Below are positions 15,947 to 24,210 of a stretch of DNA of 36,527 nt, piece by piece. The first letter of the stretch is position 1. Every line of letters begins with the position of its first letter. The translations under genes and the position numbers were made by a program. Source of the stretch: Atopobiaceae bacterium (lineage in GTDB: Bacteria > Actinomycetota > Coriobacteriia > Coriobacteriales > Atopobiaceae); assembly GCA_017545665.1 (NCBI GenBank), contig JAFWKQ010000097.1, positions 1 to 36,527 on the forward strand, read 5' to 3'. Below the pieces are notes generated by a model, which saw only the letters and a list, made by a program, of their open reading frames with translations, did not search any database and had not been told where the DNA came from.

Positions 15947-17923
15947 CTACCGCGCCGCAAGCAACTGGGCGAGCGTGCTCGTAAGCAGGTCGATGTCCAC
16001 GTGCTTAGACAAGTGCGCGTCCATGCCCTCCGAAAGGCAATCCCTTACGTCCTCCTCAAAGGCGTTGGCCGTTAAGGCAATGATGGGAACCGCTCTTGCA
16101 TCCGGGCGATCGAGCGCTCGAATTTCTTTGGTGGCGTCCAGTCCGTCCATAACGGGCATGCGCATGTCCATAAGGATGGCACCAAAGTGCCCCACCTCGC
16201 TCTTATTGAACATCTCCACCGCTATCTGGCTATTCTGCGCCCATTCGGAGGTTATCTCCTCCAAATCGAGCAGGTCGGCCAGTACCTCGGCGTTCATCTC
16301 TTGGTCCTCGGCTATGAGCGCGTGCAATCCCGCCACGCATGCCTGTGTGGCGGGCGCGTTCGGCTCCTCCACCACGTCAAAGGAAACGGTGCCCGGCGAG
16401 TCCGTAAACTTAACGGCATTCCCAAGAATGTTGATAAGGATCTGCTTGAGCCTCAGGTCGTCTCCAACAAAGTACTCGTCCACACCTTCGGCCACGCGGC
16501 TGCTATAGACGAGGCCCTTGTCCTCGCACTGCCCGTTGATGATGGTGTTGATTTGCTCCACCATTTGCGGGAAGGAGAACTCGTCTTCCTTAAGCTGCAT
16601 ACGACCCGATTCGATTCGGCTCATGTCCAAAATGTCGTTTATGAGTGACAAAAGATGCCTTGCGCTGGAACCGATCTTTTGCAGGCTTTCGCGCGTGTCC
16701 AAAGAAATGCTCGAGTCGTGCAGGGCAATGTTGTCCAACCCAATGATCGCGTTCATGGGCGTTCGTATTTCGTGGCTCATGGAGCTGAGGAAGGCGGTCT
16801 TTGCCGCGCTTGCCTCCTCTGCGCGGGTGAGTGCCTCCGCAAGCGCGCGGTCTTCCTCTGCAACGCAGTGCTGCGCGTACTCCGTAAAGCCTTGCGTAAA
16901 GAAGAACTCCTTTCCAGCCCACATTCTGTTTGGCATTACAGAGGATGCCCTATAGCACACGCACTCGTCCTTATCGAGGTCGGCATAGTAGACGCTGCGG
17001 TAGTCTGCGGCCATGGCCGTAATGAGCCCGTCGCGATCGTGAATGTCGTCGAGTGCTTGCGTAAGGCTTGCCGTTGCTTCAAAGTTGTCGCGCGTAACGG
17101 ACTGTAGCGCGTGGTAGGCGACCTCGATCTCGTCGCCCGTTCGGATGTTGAGCTCGTCTAGTCGCTCAATGTTGCGCTTTCGGTCCTCTTCGGTGTCGTA
17201 CGCAAAGTTGCTCACGCAGTTCGACAGCTCGTTGATGGGCATTGTAATGCGCTTTCGCACAATAAAGATGTCTGCAATGAGCACGATCGCGCCAATTCCA
17301 AGCAAAGCGAGCGAAAGACCCAGGGTAAAGGCAATGTCCATGCTCTTGAGGTTGTCCATGGAGAAGTCCACGCAGGCAGTGCAAGCATAGCTTCCGTCGC
17401 TCTTGAAGATCGGCCGCGTGTAAGTAAAAAGATAGCCGTCCTCCTTGGTAAGCTCCGAGTAGCCGGCAATCTCCTCTCCTTCCATTATTTTATGCAGGTG
17501 GGAGGCAAAGGGCTCCTCCAGCTCGTTGAGCGACCAAACGGAGCCAACGGGATACCCCTCGCCGTTTTCCCACCAATCCGCATCCAAATCTATTACAATG
17601 TGTCCGCCGTCTTCCTCAAAGCGATAGATGTACATGTACAGGATGTCGGGGTAGTTGTCCCTCAGCGAATAGAGGTAGTCGATGGTGTTCGAATACTCCG
17701 GAAGCTCGGTGTTCTTTTGGATGTACTCGTCCACCTTGTCGCCGTCAAAGGCGTTTACCATAAGTTGCGTTACGCCCTGCGCCATGCGCGTGTACTGCTC
17801 TATCATGCGGTTGTGAAAGCGCATGTATACCACAGGGATCATAACGCCCATAATCACCAACACGCTTGCCGCAAACAGCAGGGGCAGCCTAACGGACAAG
17901 GACTTAGACAAGCGCTTTTTCAT
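15947..17923 (-). CDS. Membrane hybrid sensor kinase with internal deletions, probably inactive
   Basis: The protein has 658 residues from the ATG at 17923, which follows GGGTGGGG. Membrane helix 1 (about 12-33), an outer Cache-like sensor (about 40-195), helix 2 (about 200-222) and a HAMP-like stretch come first. A PAS-like piece (about 290-358) then breaks off and runs straight into the coiled lead-in of HisKA, with His384 in 'SMSHEIRTPMN'. The HATPase keeps its N box ('NILGNAVKF', 498-506) but ends near 520: the DxGxG and GTGLG loops are missing. The receiver follows at once (about 533-655, Asp586). Compared with its neighbour, roughly 100 residues of the ATP-binding domain are gone without a frameshift. 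Autophosphorylation should be impossible; it could still act as a receiver or a dominant partner, or be a pseudogene. Confidence 0.82.
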   Translation of the reverse strand: MKKRLSKSLSVRLPLLFAASVLVIMGVMIPVVYMRFHNRMIEQYTRMAQGVTQLMVNAFDGDKVDEYIQKNTELPEYSNTIDYLYSLRDNYPDILYMYIYRFEEDGGHIVIDLDADWWENGEGYPVGSVWSLNELEEPFASHLHKIMEGEEIAGYSELTKEDGYLFTYTRPIFKSDGSYACTACVDFSMDNLKSMDIAFTLGLSLALLGIGAIVLIADIFIVRKRITMPINELSNCVSNFAYDTEEDRKRNIERLDELNIRTGDEIEVAYHALQSVTRDNFEATASLTQALDDIHDRDGLITAMAADYRSVYYADLDKDECVCYRASSVMPNRMWAGKEFFFTQGFTEYAQHCVAEEDRALAEALTRAEEASAAKTAFLSSMSHEIRTPMNAIIGLDNIALHDSSISLDTRESLQKIGSSARHLLSLINDILDMSRIESGRMQLKEDEFSFPQMVEQINTIINGQCEDKGLVYSSRVAEGVDEYFVGDDLRLKQILINILGNAVKFTDSPGTVSFDVVEEPNAPATQACVAGLHALIAEDQEMNAEVLADLLDLEEITSEWAQNSQIAVEMFNKSEVGHFGAILMDMRMPVMDGLDATKEIRALDRPDARAVPIIALTANAFEEDVRDCLSEGMDAHLSKHVDIDLLTSTLAQLLAAR

Positions 17924-18014
17924 CTTATGACCCCACCCAAATAAGATGCTTCGACTCAGCGGATGCAACGTGCACGGATTAAGTATACGTGTGTATGAAC
18001 AAAAATCATAACAA

Positions 18015-18046
18015 AGGGACAGACCCCAAGTTTGGGACCTGTCCCT
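18015..18046. repeat. Hairpin of the GGGACAGGCCCC family
   Basis: The arms AGGGACAGACCCCAA and TTGGGACCTGTCCCT enclose two bases. It lies about 90 bases upstream of the start of the kinase gene on its left, and marks the left edge of a 335-base gene-free stretch that also holds the repeat at 18056. Confidence 0.6.
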
Positions 18047-18055
18047 GAGGCTGCC

Positions 18056-18245
18056 GAGTGTCGCGGGGGTGTCACGGGGACGGGCGCGCCGACACACTCG
18101 GCCGCCCTGCCCCGCGACCGCGGCGTCCCGCATGCGGCTCCGCGCTTGCTTCGCTCGCTCACTTCGTGAGTCGCCGCTTGCGGGACGTCGCGGGCGTGGG
18201 GCTATGGGCACAAGAGCGTGTCAACGCCCCCGCCCCCGTGACACA
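18056..18245. repeat. Long imperfect inverted repeat with GTGTCACGGGGACGGG ends
   Basis: The left end GTGTCACGGGGACGGG (18069-18084) pairs with CCCCGCCCCCGTGACAC near 18226-18244. Inside, GCGTCCCGCATGCGGC pairs with GCCGCTTGCGGGACG around a centre near 18155. The GTGTCACGGGGACGGG and GACACACTC blocks recur at 28087-28118 and in altered form at 26143-26191. It ends 14 bases before the stop of the APH-like kinase gene. Confidence 0.7.
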
Positions 18246-18258
18246 CTACTGGCACAGA

Positions 18259-19023
18259 TTAGACGTAGTCGACGACGTCCACCATCGACAGGAGGTAGTC
18301 GTGCTCGGCAACGCGCCCGCGCGCTAGCTCGGCTGCGGCCACGATGGACATCCATCCCTGCACGTAGGAGACAGAGCATCCTTGGAGCTCGCAGTAGAGT
18401 CGCAGGTAGCTTTCGGCAATCTCCTGCTCGCCGTTGAGCATGAGGTGCAGGTAGGTTATGGCGCAGTCCGCACCGCCGTTGCCCTGCGTGGCGTGAGCCC
18501 AGTCGCAAATGCAAACGCTTTCGTCCTCGCGCACAATAATGTTGGAGGGGACGAAGTCACCGTGACAGAGCTTGGTGTGGTTGGGCATGCCATCCAGGCG
18601 CATGAGCAGCTCGTAGTGCTGGGCCTCGGTAATAATGTCGGACGCGTCGTCGATCATGCGAACGTACTTGTCCTTCTGGCGGTTCATCAGGGGGGCGCGA
18701 TGCGCATGCACCGAGAGCTCGAGCTCGATGAGTTGCTTAATGTAACCCTCGATCTTCTCGGGCTCCTCGTCCATGAGCTGGCGAAGCGTCTTGCCCTCAA
18801 CCTTCTTGGTAAGGATCGCCCAATTGTTGCCGGACTTGCTTACCTCAATGAGCTCGGGCACGTCTATACCCGCCTGCTCGGCGCGGGTGAGGTTGAGCGC
18901 CTCGTTAACGATGTCGGATGAGGGCTTGGTGGCGTTAAACACCTTGGCCACGCTCTCGCCGCAGTCGTAGACCACCTTGTTATGGCGCGTTACGATGGCC
19001 TTCTTATCTTTGGGAAGCTGCAT
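18259..19023 (-). CDS. APH/choline-kinase-like phosphotransferase
   Basis: The protein has 254 residues. It has the aminoglycoside-phosphotransferase/choline-kinase fold: an N-terminal lobe with Lys27 near 'SVAKVF' and 'AILTKKVEGKTL' as hinge, then the catalytic loop 'LCHGDFVPSNIIV' (152-164; Asp156, Asn161) and the metal Asp174 in 'CDWAH'. It is a cytoplasmic kinase of a small hydroxyl substrate, but the substrate cannot be told from sequence; a sugar, choline-like alcohol or antibiotic are all possible. It lies 33 bases after adhE on the same strand, so it may be cotranscribed and act on a metabolite of that module. AAGGAG precedes the ATG at 19023; the spacing is a little long. Confidence 0.75.
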   Translation of the reverse strand: MQLPKDKKAIVTRHNKVVYDCGESVAKVFNATKPSSDIVNEALNLTRAEQAGIDVPELIEVSKSGNNWAILTKKVEGKTLRQLMDEEPEKIEGYIKQLIELELSVHAHRAPLMNRQKDKYVRMIDDASDIITEAQHYELLMRLDGMPNHTKLCHGDFVPSNIIVREDESVCICDWAHATQGNGGADCAITYLHLMLNGEQEIAESYLRLYCELQGCSVSYVQGWMSIVAAAELARGRVAEHDYLLSMVDVVDYV

Positions 19024-19056
19024 GGTTGATCTTCTCCTTTCAAACAAACGCCGTGA

Positions 19057-21684
19057 CTAATCCTCGTACGAGCTCGCGGGACGATCGTAGTAGGCGTCCA
19101 GGTACAGCTCGCGAATCTCGCTAATAAGCGGGTAGCGCGGGTTGGCGCCGGTGCACTGGTCGTTGAAGGCCTGCTTGCTCATGTCGTCGAGCGTGTCGAG
19201 GAAGTACTGCTCGTCCACGCCGAAGTCCTTGATCGTCGGCTTTACGCCCACGTGCGCCTTGAGCTCCTCGATGCCCGCGATGAAGTTCTCGAACACCTCG
19301 TCGTCGTTGGCTCCGGTAAAGCCGCAGTAGCGGGCAAAGCGACAATAGCGTTCCTTGGCTTGCGGGTGTTGGTATTGGCTGAAGGAGCCCATCTTGGTGG
19401 GGCGCTCGGCTGCGTTATAGCGCATCACGCGGGTGAGAATTACAGCGTTGGCCCAGCCGTGTGGGATATGGTGGAACGCGCCAAGCTTGTGCGCCATGGA
19501 GTGGTTGACGCCCAGGAAGGCATTGGCAAAGGCCATGCCGGCCAGGCAGCTTGCGTTGGCCATGTGGTCGCGCGCCTCCACGTCGTCGGGGTTGTCGTAG
19601 GCTCGGGCAAGGTAGGTGAACACGAGCCTGCCTGCCTCGAGCGCAAGCGGATTGGTGTAGTCGCTTGCCATAATGGACACGTATGCCTCGAGCGCGTGGG
19701 TGAGCACGTCCACGCCGGAGGCCGAGGTGAGGCCCTTGGGTTGGCTCATCATGTTGTCGGTGTCCACGATGGCCATGTTGGGCATAAGCGCGTAGTCTGC
19801 CAGCGGCCACTTGACGCCCGTCTCCGCCTCGGTGATGATGGCAAACGGCGTAACCTCGGAGCCGGTGCCGGAGCTGGTGGGGATGGCCACGAAGAAGCAC
19901 TTGGAGCCCAGCTCGGGGTACTCGAAGATGCGCTTGCGGATGTCCATGAAGTCCATGGCCATGTCCTCGAACTTGGCCTCGGGATGCTCGTACATGAGCC
20001 ACATGATCTTGGCCGCGTCCATGGCCGAGCCACCGCCCACGGCAATTATGGTGTCGGGGTCAAAGGCGGCAAGCTGGCGTACGCCCTCCTGCGCGTTGTG
20101 CAGCTTGGGATCGGGCTCCACATCCCAGAACGAGCTGTGAACGATGCCCATCTTGTCGAGCTGCTCCTCAATGGACTTGGTAAAGCCGCTCTTGTACAGG
20201 AACTGGTCGGTAACAATAAAGGCACGCTTCTTGCCCATCGTGCCCAGCTCGGAGAGGGCCACCGACATGCAGCCCTTCTTGAAATAGACCTTGTCTGGCG
20301 TGCGGAACCACAGCATGTTCTCTCGCCTTTCTGCCACCGTCTTGATGTTTATAAGATGCTTTACGCCCACGTTCTCGGAAACGGAGTTGCCGCCCCAGGA
20401 GCCGCAGCCCAGCGTAAGAGACGGCGCAAGCTGGAAGTTGTACAGGTCCCCAATGCCGCCGTGGCTGGAGGGGGTGTTGATGAGGATTCGGCAGGTCTTC
20501 ATGGCCTCGTAGTGACGCGCGATCTTGTCTTCCTCGCGGACGTCAATGTAAAGCGAGCTTGTGTGACCGTAGCCGCCGTCGGCAACGAGGCGTTCGGCCT
20601 TTGCAATGGCCTCGTCGAAGTCTGCCGCGTGGTACATGGCGAGTACGGGAGAGAGCTTCTCGTGCGCGAACTCCTCGCTTATGTCTACGCTTTCCACCTC
20701 GCCAATAAGGATCTTGGTGGACTCGGGCACCTCCACGTCCGTAAGGCCCGCGATGGTAGCTGCGCGCTGACCCACAATCTTGGCGTTAAGGCGACCATTG
20801 ATAATGATGGTCTTGCGCACCTTGTCCAGCTCCTCGGGATTGAGGAAGTAGCAGCCACGACGCTCGAACTCGGCCTTTGCCGCGGCATAGGCGTCTTCGC
20901 CCACCACAATTACGCTCTGCTCGGAGGCGCAGATCATGCCGTTGTCGAAGGTCTTGGAGTGGATTATGGAATTCACGGCGTTAACCACATCTGCCGTGCT
21001 GTCGACAATAACTGGCGTGTTGCCCGCGCCTACGCCGAGCGCCGGGGTTCCAGAGCTATAGGCTGCCTTAACCATGCCGGGGCCACCCGTGGCCAGGATG
21101 ATGTCGGACTCGGCCATGAGGGTGTTGGTGGACTCCAGCGAAAGCGCCTCGATCCAGCCGATGATGCCCTCGGGTGCACCTGCCGCCACTGCGGCGTCAA
21201 GCACGATCTGAGCTGCGGCCGCCGTGCACTTCTTGGCTCGCGGGTGGGGCGAAATCATGATGGCATTGCGGGTCTTCAGGGCAATGAGGCACTTGAAGAT
21301 TGCCGTCGAGGTGGGGTTGGTGGTGGGAATAACGGCACCAATGACTCCTATGGGCTCGGCGACGCGCCTGATGCCACCCGCTTTGTCCTGCTCGATTACC
21401 CCGCACGTCTTGGTGTGCTTGTATGCGTTGTAAATGTACTCGGAGGCGTAGTGGTTCTTTATTACCTTGTCCTCCAGTACGCCCATGCCCGTTTCCTCCA
21501 CGGCCATCTCGGCCAGGGGAATGCGCGCCTTGTTGGCGGCCATTGCCGCCTCATAGAAGATCTTGTCTACCTGCTCCTGAGTGTAGGTGGCGAACTTGGC
21601 CTGCGCCACGCGCATTTGCGCGAGTTTTTCTACCAAGTCATCGCCTTCTCGCACTACGATGGCAGAGTTCGCGATATGCGTCAT
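19057..21684 (-). CDS. adhE: Bifunctional acetaldehyde-CoA/alcohol dehydrogenase
   Basis: The protein has 875 residues, the usual size. The N-terminal half is an acylating aldehyde dehydrogenase with the nucleophile Cys252 in 'FDNGMICASEQ' and 'GVIGAVIPTTNPTSTA'. The C-terminal half is an iron-dependent alcohol dehydrogenase with 'GGGSAMDAAK' for NAD and the iron site around 'NHSMAHKLGAFHHIPHGWANA'. It turns acetyl-CoA into ethanol and recycles two NADH, probably as spirosomes in the cytoplasm. The ATG at 21684 after GAGAGGAA gives the typical N-terminus; an ATG 13 codons upstream is less likely. It sits in the same strand series as the DeoR regulator and the sugar-phosphate dehydrogenase, which suggests it balances redox during growth on reduced sugars. 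A small GCGCGC hairpin lies in its leader (21744-21760). Confidence 0.95.
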   Translation of the reverse strand: MTHIANSAIVVREGDDLVEKLAQMRVAQAKFATYTQEQVDKIFYEAAMAANKARIPLAEMAVEETGMGVLEDKVIKNHYASEYIYNAYKHTKTCGVIEQDKAGGIRRVAEPIGVIGAVIPTTNPTSTAIFKCLIALKTRNAIMISPHPRAKKCTAAAAQIVLDAAVAAGAPEGIIGWIEALSLESTNTLMAESDIILATGGPGMVKAAYSSGTPALGVGAGNTPVIVDSTADVVNAVNSIIHSKTFDNGMICASEQSVIVVGEDAYAAAKAEFERRGCYFLNPEELDKVRKTIIINGRLNAKIVGQRAATIAGLTDVEVPESTKILIGEVESVDISEEFAHEKLSPVLAMYHAADFDEAIAKAERLVADGGYGHTSSLYIDVREEDKIARHYEAMKTCRILINTPSSHGGIGDLYNFQLAPSLTLGCGSWGGNSVSENVGVKHLINIKTVAERRENMLWFRTPDKVYFKKGCMSVALSELGTMGKKRAFIVTDQFLYKSGFTKSIEEQLDKMGIVHSSFWDVEPDPKLHNAQEGVRQLAAFDPDTIIAVGGGSAMDAAKIMWLMYEHPEAKFEDMAMDFMDIRKRIFEYPELGSKCFFVAIPTSSGTGSEVTPFAIITEAETGVKWPLADYALMPNMAIVDTDNMMSQPKGLTSASGVDVLTHALEAYVSIMASDYTNPLALEAGRLVFTYLARAYDNPDDVEARDHMANASCLAGMAFANAFLGVNHSMAHKLGAFHHIPHGWANAVILTRVMRYNAAERPTKMGSFSQYQHPQAKERYCRFARYCGFTGANDDEVFENFIAGIEELKAHVGVKPTIKDFGVDEQYFLDTLDDMSKQAFNDQCTGANPRYPLISEIRELYLDAYYDRPASSYED

Positions 21685-21775
21685 AAGAGGTTCCTCTCGT
21701 CTAGATGAACTCATAGTGCTCATGCTGGCATTCAGTTAGGCTGGCGCGCTGGTTGCGCGCTCTGTGGTGTTGTGG

Positions 21776-22534
21776 CTATAGCAGCGTGACTTTTGCGTCG
21801 GCACACGCAGAAACAAAGTCGTCCGAAAGGCCGCCGTCCGAGACCACGGTGTGAATGTCGGGCAGGCCAAAGGCACGGAAGGTGGAGGGACGGTTTTCCT
21901 TGCTGGAGTCCATAAGAACGATTTGCCGGTGCGATCGCTCTACCAGCGTCGCCTTAAATACGGCCTCGTCGTCCGACCCAACCGAAAAGCCCTCTCCACG
22001 CTGATATCCCGTTATGCCAAGAAATACCTGGTCAAACGTTAGTTCGTGAATTGACTTGATCGCTCGGCCTCCCGTGGTGCTCATGGAGTAGCGGTTGAGT
22101 CTTCCGCCTACGAAAAACGTCATGACCTGCTCAAGATCTGCAAGCTCTGCCGCCACGGTTATGGAGTTGGTGAACACGAGCAGTTCCATGTCTTCCATCT
22201 CCGACGCAAGAGCGGTGGTGGTGCTGCCTGAGTCAATGAATATGGTATGGCCTGGATGAATCAGCGAGAGTGCCTTGCGGGCGATTATTGTTTTCTCTTG
22301 GGACCTGCGCTCAACACGTCGCGTAATGAGGTCGTCTGTGCCCACGGCAAAACCCACCGACCTGGCGCCGCCATGCACGCGAATGATTTGCCGCTGCTTG
22401 TCGAGCGTTTTGAGGTCGGTGCGCAAGGTCATTTCGCTTACATCAGGAAACTCGTTCTTGAGTTGGGCAAACGTAACGTTGCCCTCGCGATTGATGAACT
22501 CCACGATTTGCTCGCGGCGCTCCGCCATGGCCAT
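21776..22534 (-). CDS. DeoR-family transcription regulator
   Basis: The protein has 252 residues. An N-terminal winged helix-turn-helix (about 3-58, 'RREQIVEFINREGNVTFAQLKNEF...MTLRTDLKTLDKQ...IIRVHGGA') is followed by a DeoRC sugar-phosphate-sensing domain (about 70-235) with the 'IDSGSTTT' loop (around 99-106) and 'GITGY', as in GlpR- and FruR-like repressors. The ATG at 22534 is chosen: the in-frame TTG at 22567 abuts an AGGAG with no spacer, while AAGGGAAC stands properly before 22534. It probably binds the repeated ATTGTCGT sites between the dehydrogenase and the PTS gene, with a hexitol or hexose phosphate as inducer; this is inference from position. Confidence 0.88.
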   Translation of the reverse strand: MAMAERREQIVEFINREGNVTFAQLKNEFPDVSEMTLRTDLKTLDKQRQIIRVHGGARSVGFAVGTDDLITRRVERRSQEKTIIARKALSLIHPGHTIFIDSGSTTTALASEMEDMELLVFTNSITVAAELADLEQVMTFFVGGRLNRYSMSTTGGRAIKSIHELTFDQVFLGITGYQRGEGFSVGSDDEAVFKATLVERSHRQIVLMDSSKENRPSTFRAFGLPDIHTVVSDGGLSDDFVSACADAKVTLL

Positions 22535-22666
22535 GGATATGTTCCCTTGCTCGTCCGTTTTTCTCAACTCCTAATCTACCACATCATATGGATAGCTAAA
22601 AAAACTCCAAGACACGTTTGCGAGGCGCCTGTGCCTGTGCGCCCCGCAAAAGGCGCCTTGTGCGTA

Positions 22667-23926
22667 TTAGGACCAGTTCTCGAGCAAATAGCGCTCAGCT
22701 GCGGGGCACCAAAGTCCGTTGTTGCCCTCCACGATGTCTGCCAAGCCGGCATAGCGCTCATCCTCGGCCGCGCGGTCGCGCAGCTCGTCGAGAGCCACCA
22801 GTGGCATGGAGATGTGCGTGTAGATGAGCTTTTTGCCGCCGGGGATGCCGGGAAGGTTGCACGTTGTTTCGGCTGCGGCGTCGAGGCCACCAACGTGGGT
22901 AACCATAACTGCGGGGTCAATGCGGCCTGCGGCGGTGAGCTCAAGCGACTCGATCATATCTGCCGTGTTGCCGCCGGTGGTGCCCATTACGTGCGTTGAG
23001 TTGTAGTGGATGTCGTAGAAGTTTATAGGAGCCTTGAACTGCGTGTCGGTGGGGCCAGCAAAGAAGTTCAGACATCCATCGCGACCCAGGATGGCGCTTG
23101 ACTGCTCTATGACCGCCGCTACGGGAGCGTAGCACAGCACGTCGTCGTAGCCTGCGCCGCCGGTGATGGCGCGCAGCTCGGCCACGGGGTCTTCCATGTT
23201 GCCAGTGTTCACAAAGTGCAGCTCTACGCCGGTCTCTTCCTTTACCTGCTCGGGCGGGAACAGGCTGGCTGCGCGATCGAGGCGCTCTTGGTTGATGTCG
23301 GTGACCACGAGCAGGCCAGGCTTGCGATCACGGTGCAGGGCATAGGTAAGGGCGCCCAATCCCATAGGGCCAGCACCTGCGGTAATGGCCAGGTTGCCAC
23401 CCTCGCGGATGCCCATCTCGTGCGTATACACGCCCATTTGCGTGTGGTAGGCCGCGTTGAGTGCGCCAATGGAACAGCTCAGAGGCTCGGCCAACGATGC
23501 CTGATAGTATGCCTCGCCCTCGTACACGAGGAAGCTGTTGGTTGCAAAGATCTCCTGAGGAAGGATGCAGTACGTTGCGTCGCCGCCGCAGAACTCGTAG
23601 GAGTAGCCAGGGGAGTCCATGGAGCCCTTGTAGTTTATGGCGGGCTGAATGGTGAACTTCTGGCCGGGCTTGTACTTGTCGGCATACTTGGCGCCAACCT
23701 CAACGATGTTGCCCGCAAACTCATGGCCGGTAATGGGCGGATGCTTTGCGGCGTCCTCGTGAACGCGCTTGTGATCGGTGCCCAGCTTGGCCATTTTGTA
23801 GGTTGACATGCAGATCGAGTCGGATATTACCTCAACCAGCATCTCGTCGTCCTTAATGGGGGGAAGCTCGAACTCCTCCAACCTAAGATCCATGGCTGCG
23901 TGTAGTCTTACTGCCTTTGCCTTCAT
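22667..23926 (-). CDS. Zinc-type sugar-phosphate dehydrogenase (SorE-like)
   Basis: This 419-residue member of the medium-chain dehydrogenase family has an N-terminal catalytic domain with Cys39 ('SICMSTYK'), 'GHEFAG' and a Glu at 'LAEPLSC' as probable zinc ligands. A Rossmann domain follows with 'ITAGAGPMGLGAL' for NAD(P), then 'VVTDINQERLDRA'. From memory, the stretches 'LCYAPVAAVIEQSS' and 'INFYDIHYNSTHVMGTTGGN' resemble L-sorbose-1-phosphate reductases. Next to a mannitol-type PTS, it most likely oxidises a hexitol phosphate to a ketohexose phosphate in place of MtlD, which is not in the window. The ATG at 23926 follows AGAAGGG. It is the first gene of the minus-strand series and is driven by the promoter at 23986-24013. 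Confidence 0.85.
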   Translation of the reverse strand: MKAKAVRLHAAMDLRLEEFELPPIKDDEMLVEVISDSICMSTYKMAKLGTDHKRVHEDAAKHPPITGHEFAGNIVEVGAKYADKYKPGQKFTIQPAINYKGSMDSPGYSYEFCGGDATYCILPQEIFATNSFLVYEGEAYYQASLAEPLSCSIGALNAAYHTQMGVYTHEMGIREGGNLAITAGAGPMGLGALTYALHRDRKPGLLVVTDINQERLDRAASLFPPEQVKEETGVELHFVNTGNMEDPVAELRAITGGAGYDDVLCYAPVAAVIEQSSAILGRDGCLNFFAGPTDTQFKAPINFYDIHYNSTHVMGTTGGNTADMIESLELTAAGRIDPAVMVTHVGGLDAAAETTCNLPGIPGGKKLIYTHISMPLVALDELRDRAAEDERYAGLADIVEGNNGLWCPAAERYLLENWS

Positions 23927-23961
23927 GTTTGTCCCTTCTTTGGGAGGTTGCTGATGTTTGA

Positions 23962-23976
23962 ATTGTCGTTTCAACA
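23962..23976. promoter_or_regulatory. Operator-like site 1 (ATTGTCGTTTCAACA)
   Basis: This is identical to site 3 (24154-24168). It lies just downstream of the expected start of the minus-strand dehydrogenase transcript, where a bound repressor would block elongation or initiation. The half sites TTGTCG and CAACA make it partly palindromic. Confidence 0.65.
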
Positions 23977-23985
23977 TCTAAGTCC

Positions 23986-24013
23986 AGTCTAATTGTTGTT
24001 ACGACAATGTCAA
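23986..24013 (-). promoter_or_regulatory. Promoter of the dehydrogenase-deoR-adhE series, with operator in the spacer
   Basis: On the minus strand TTGACA (24013-24008) and TAGACT (23991-23986) are 16 bases apart, close to the sigma-70 consensus. The spacer is filled by site 2 (23992-24008, plus strand ATTGTTGTTACGACAAT). Its minus-strand reading, ATTGTCGTAACAACA, matches sites 1 and 3 at 13 of 15 positions. This arrangement is typical of direct repression. Confidence 0.7.
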
Positions 24014-24121
24014 GCAACACCTCATATATTGAGTAAATATCCCAAGTTAGTAATAGTATTGGCCAAAATAGACCGTTTATGTAGAAAAACATACCGTTCA
24101 TGTTGTTCTAACGAAAGTCTA

Positions 24122-24150
24122 TTGAATTTTGGAACACAAATTCATACAGT
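24122..24150 (+). promoter_or_regulatory. Promoter of the PTS gene
   Basis: TTGAAT (24122-24127) and TACAGT (24145-24150) are separated by 17 bases. The predicted start lies near 24157, inside operator-like site 3. The whole divergent region 23927-24210 is clearly richer in A and T than its surroundings. Confidence 0.65.
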
Positions 24151-24153
24151 AAA

Positions 24154-24168
24154 ATTGTCGTTTCAACA
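24154..24168. promoter_or_regulatory. Operator-like site 3 (ATTGTCGTTTCAACA)
   Basis: This is a perfect copy of site 1, overlapping the predicted transcription start of the PTS gene and beginning four bases past its -10 box. Together with sites 1 and 2 it would let one repressor control both divergent operons. Confidence 0.65.
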
Positions 24169-24210
24169 CCTTTGGAAAGCAACTAAACCTCACCATTGGA
24201 AGGAGAGGCA

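Noticed and set aside
19252..21708. 818-codon open frame on the plus strand opposite adhE
   Set aside because: It is the antisense shadow of a strongly biased gene. The translation is rich in Gly, His and Val without motifs, and adhE is certain.
22596..22660. Possible terminator between the dehydrogenase and deoR genes
   Set aside because: AGGCGCC arms are only seven bases with a 20-base loop, and the T run is about 20 bases away. It may lower readthrough but is not a clear terminator.
24100..24114. Fourth copy of the ATTGTCGT operator
   Set aside because: ATGTTGTTCTAACGA matches only the general TTGTT...ACGA pattern with altered spacing, too weak to claim.
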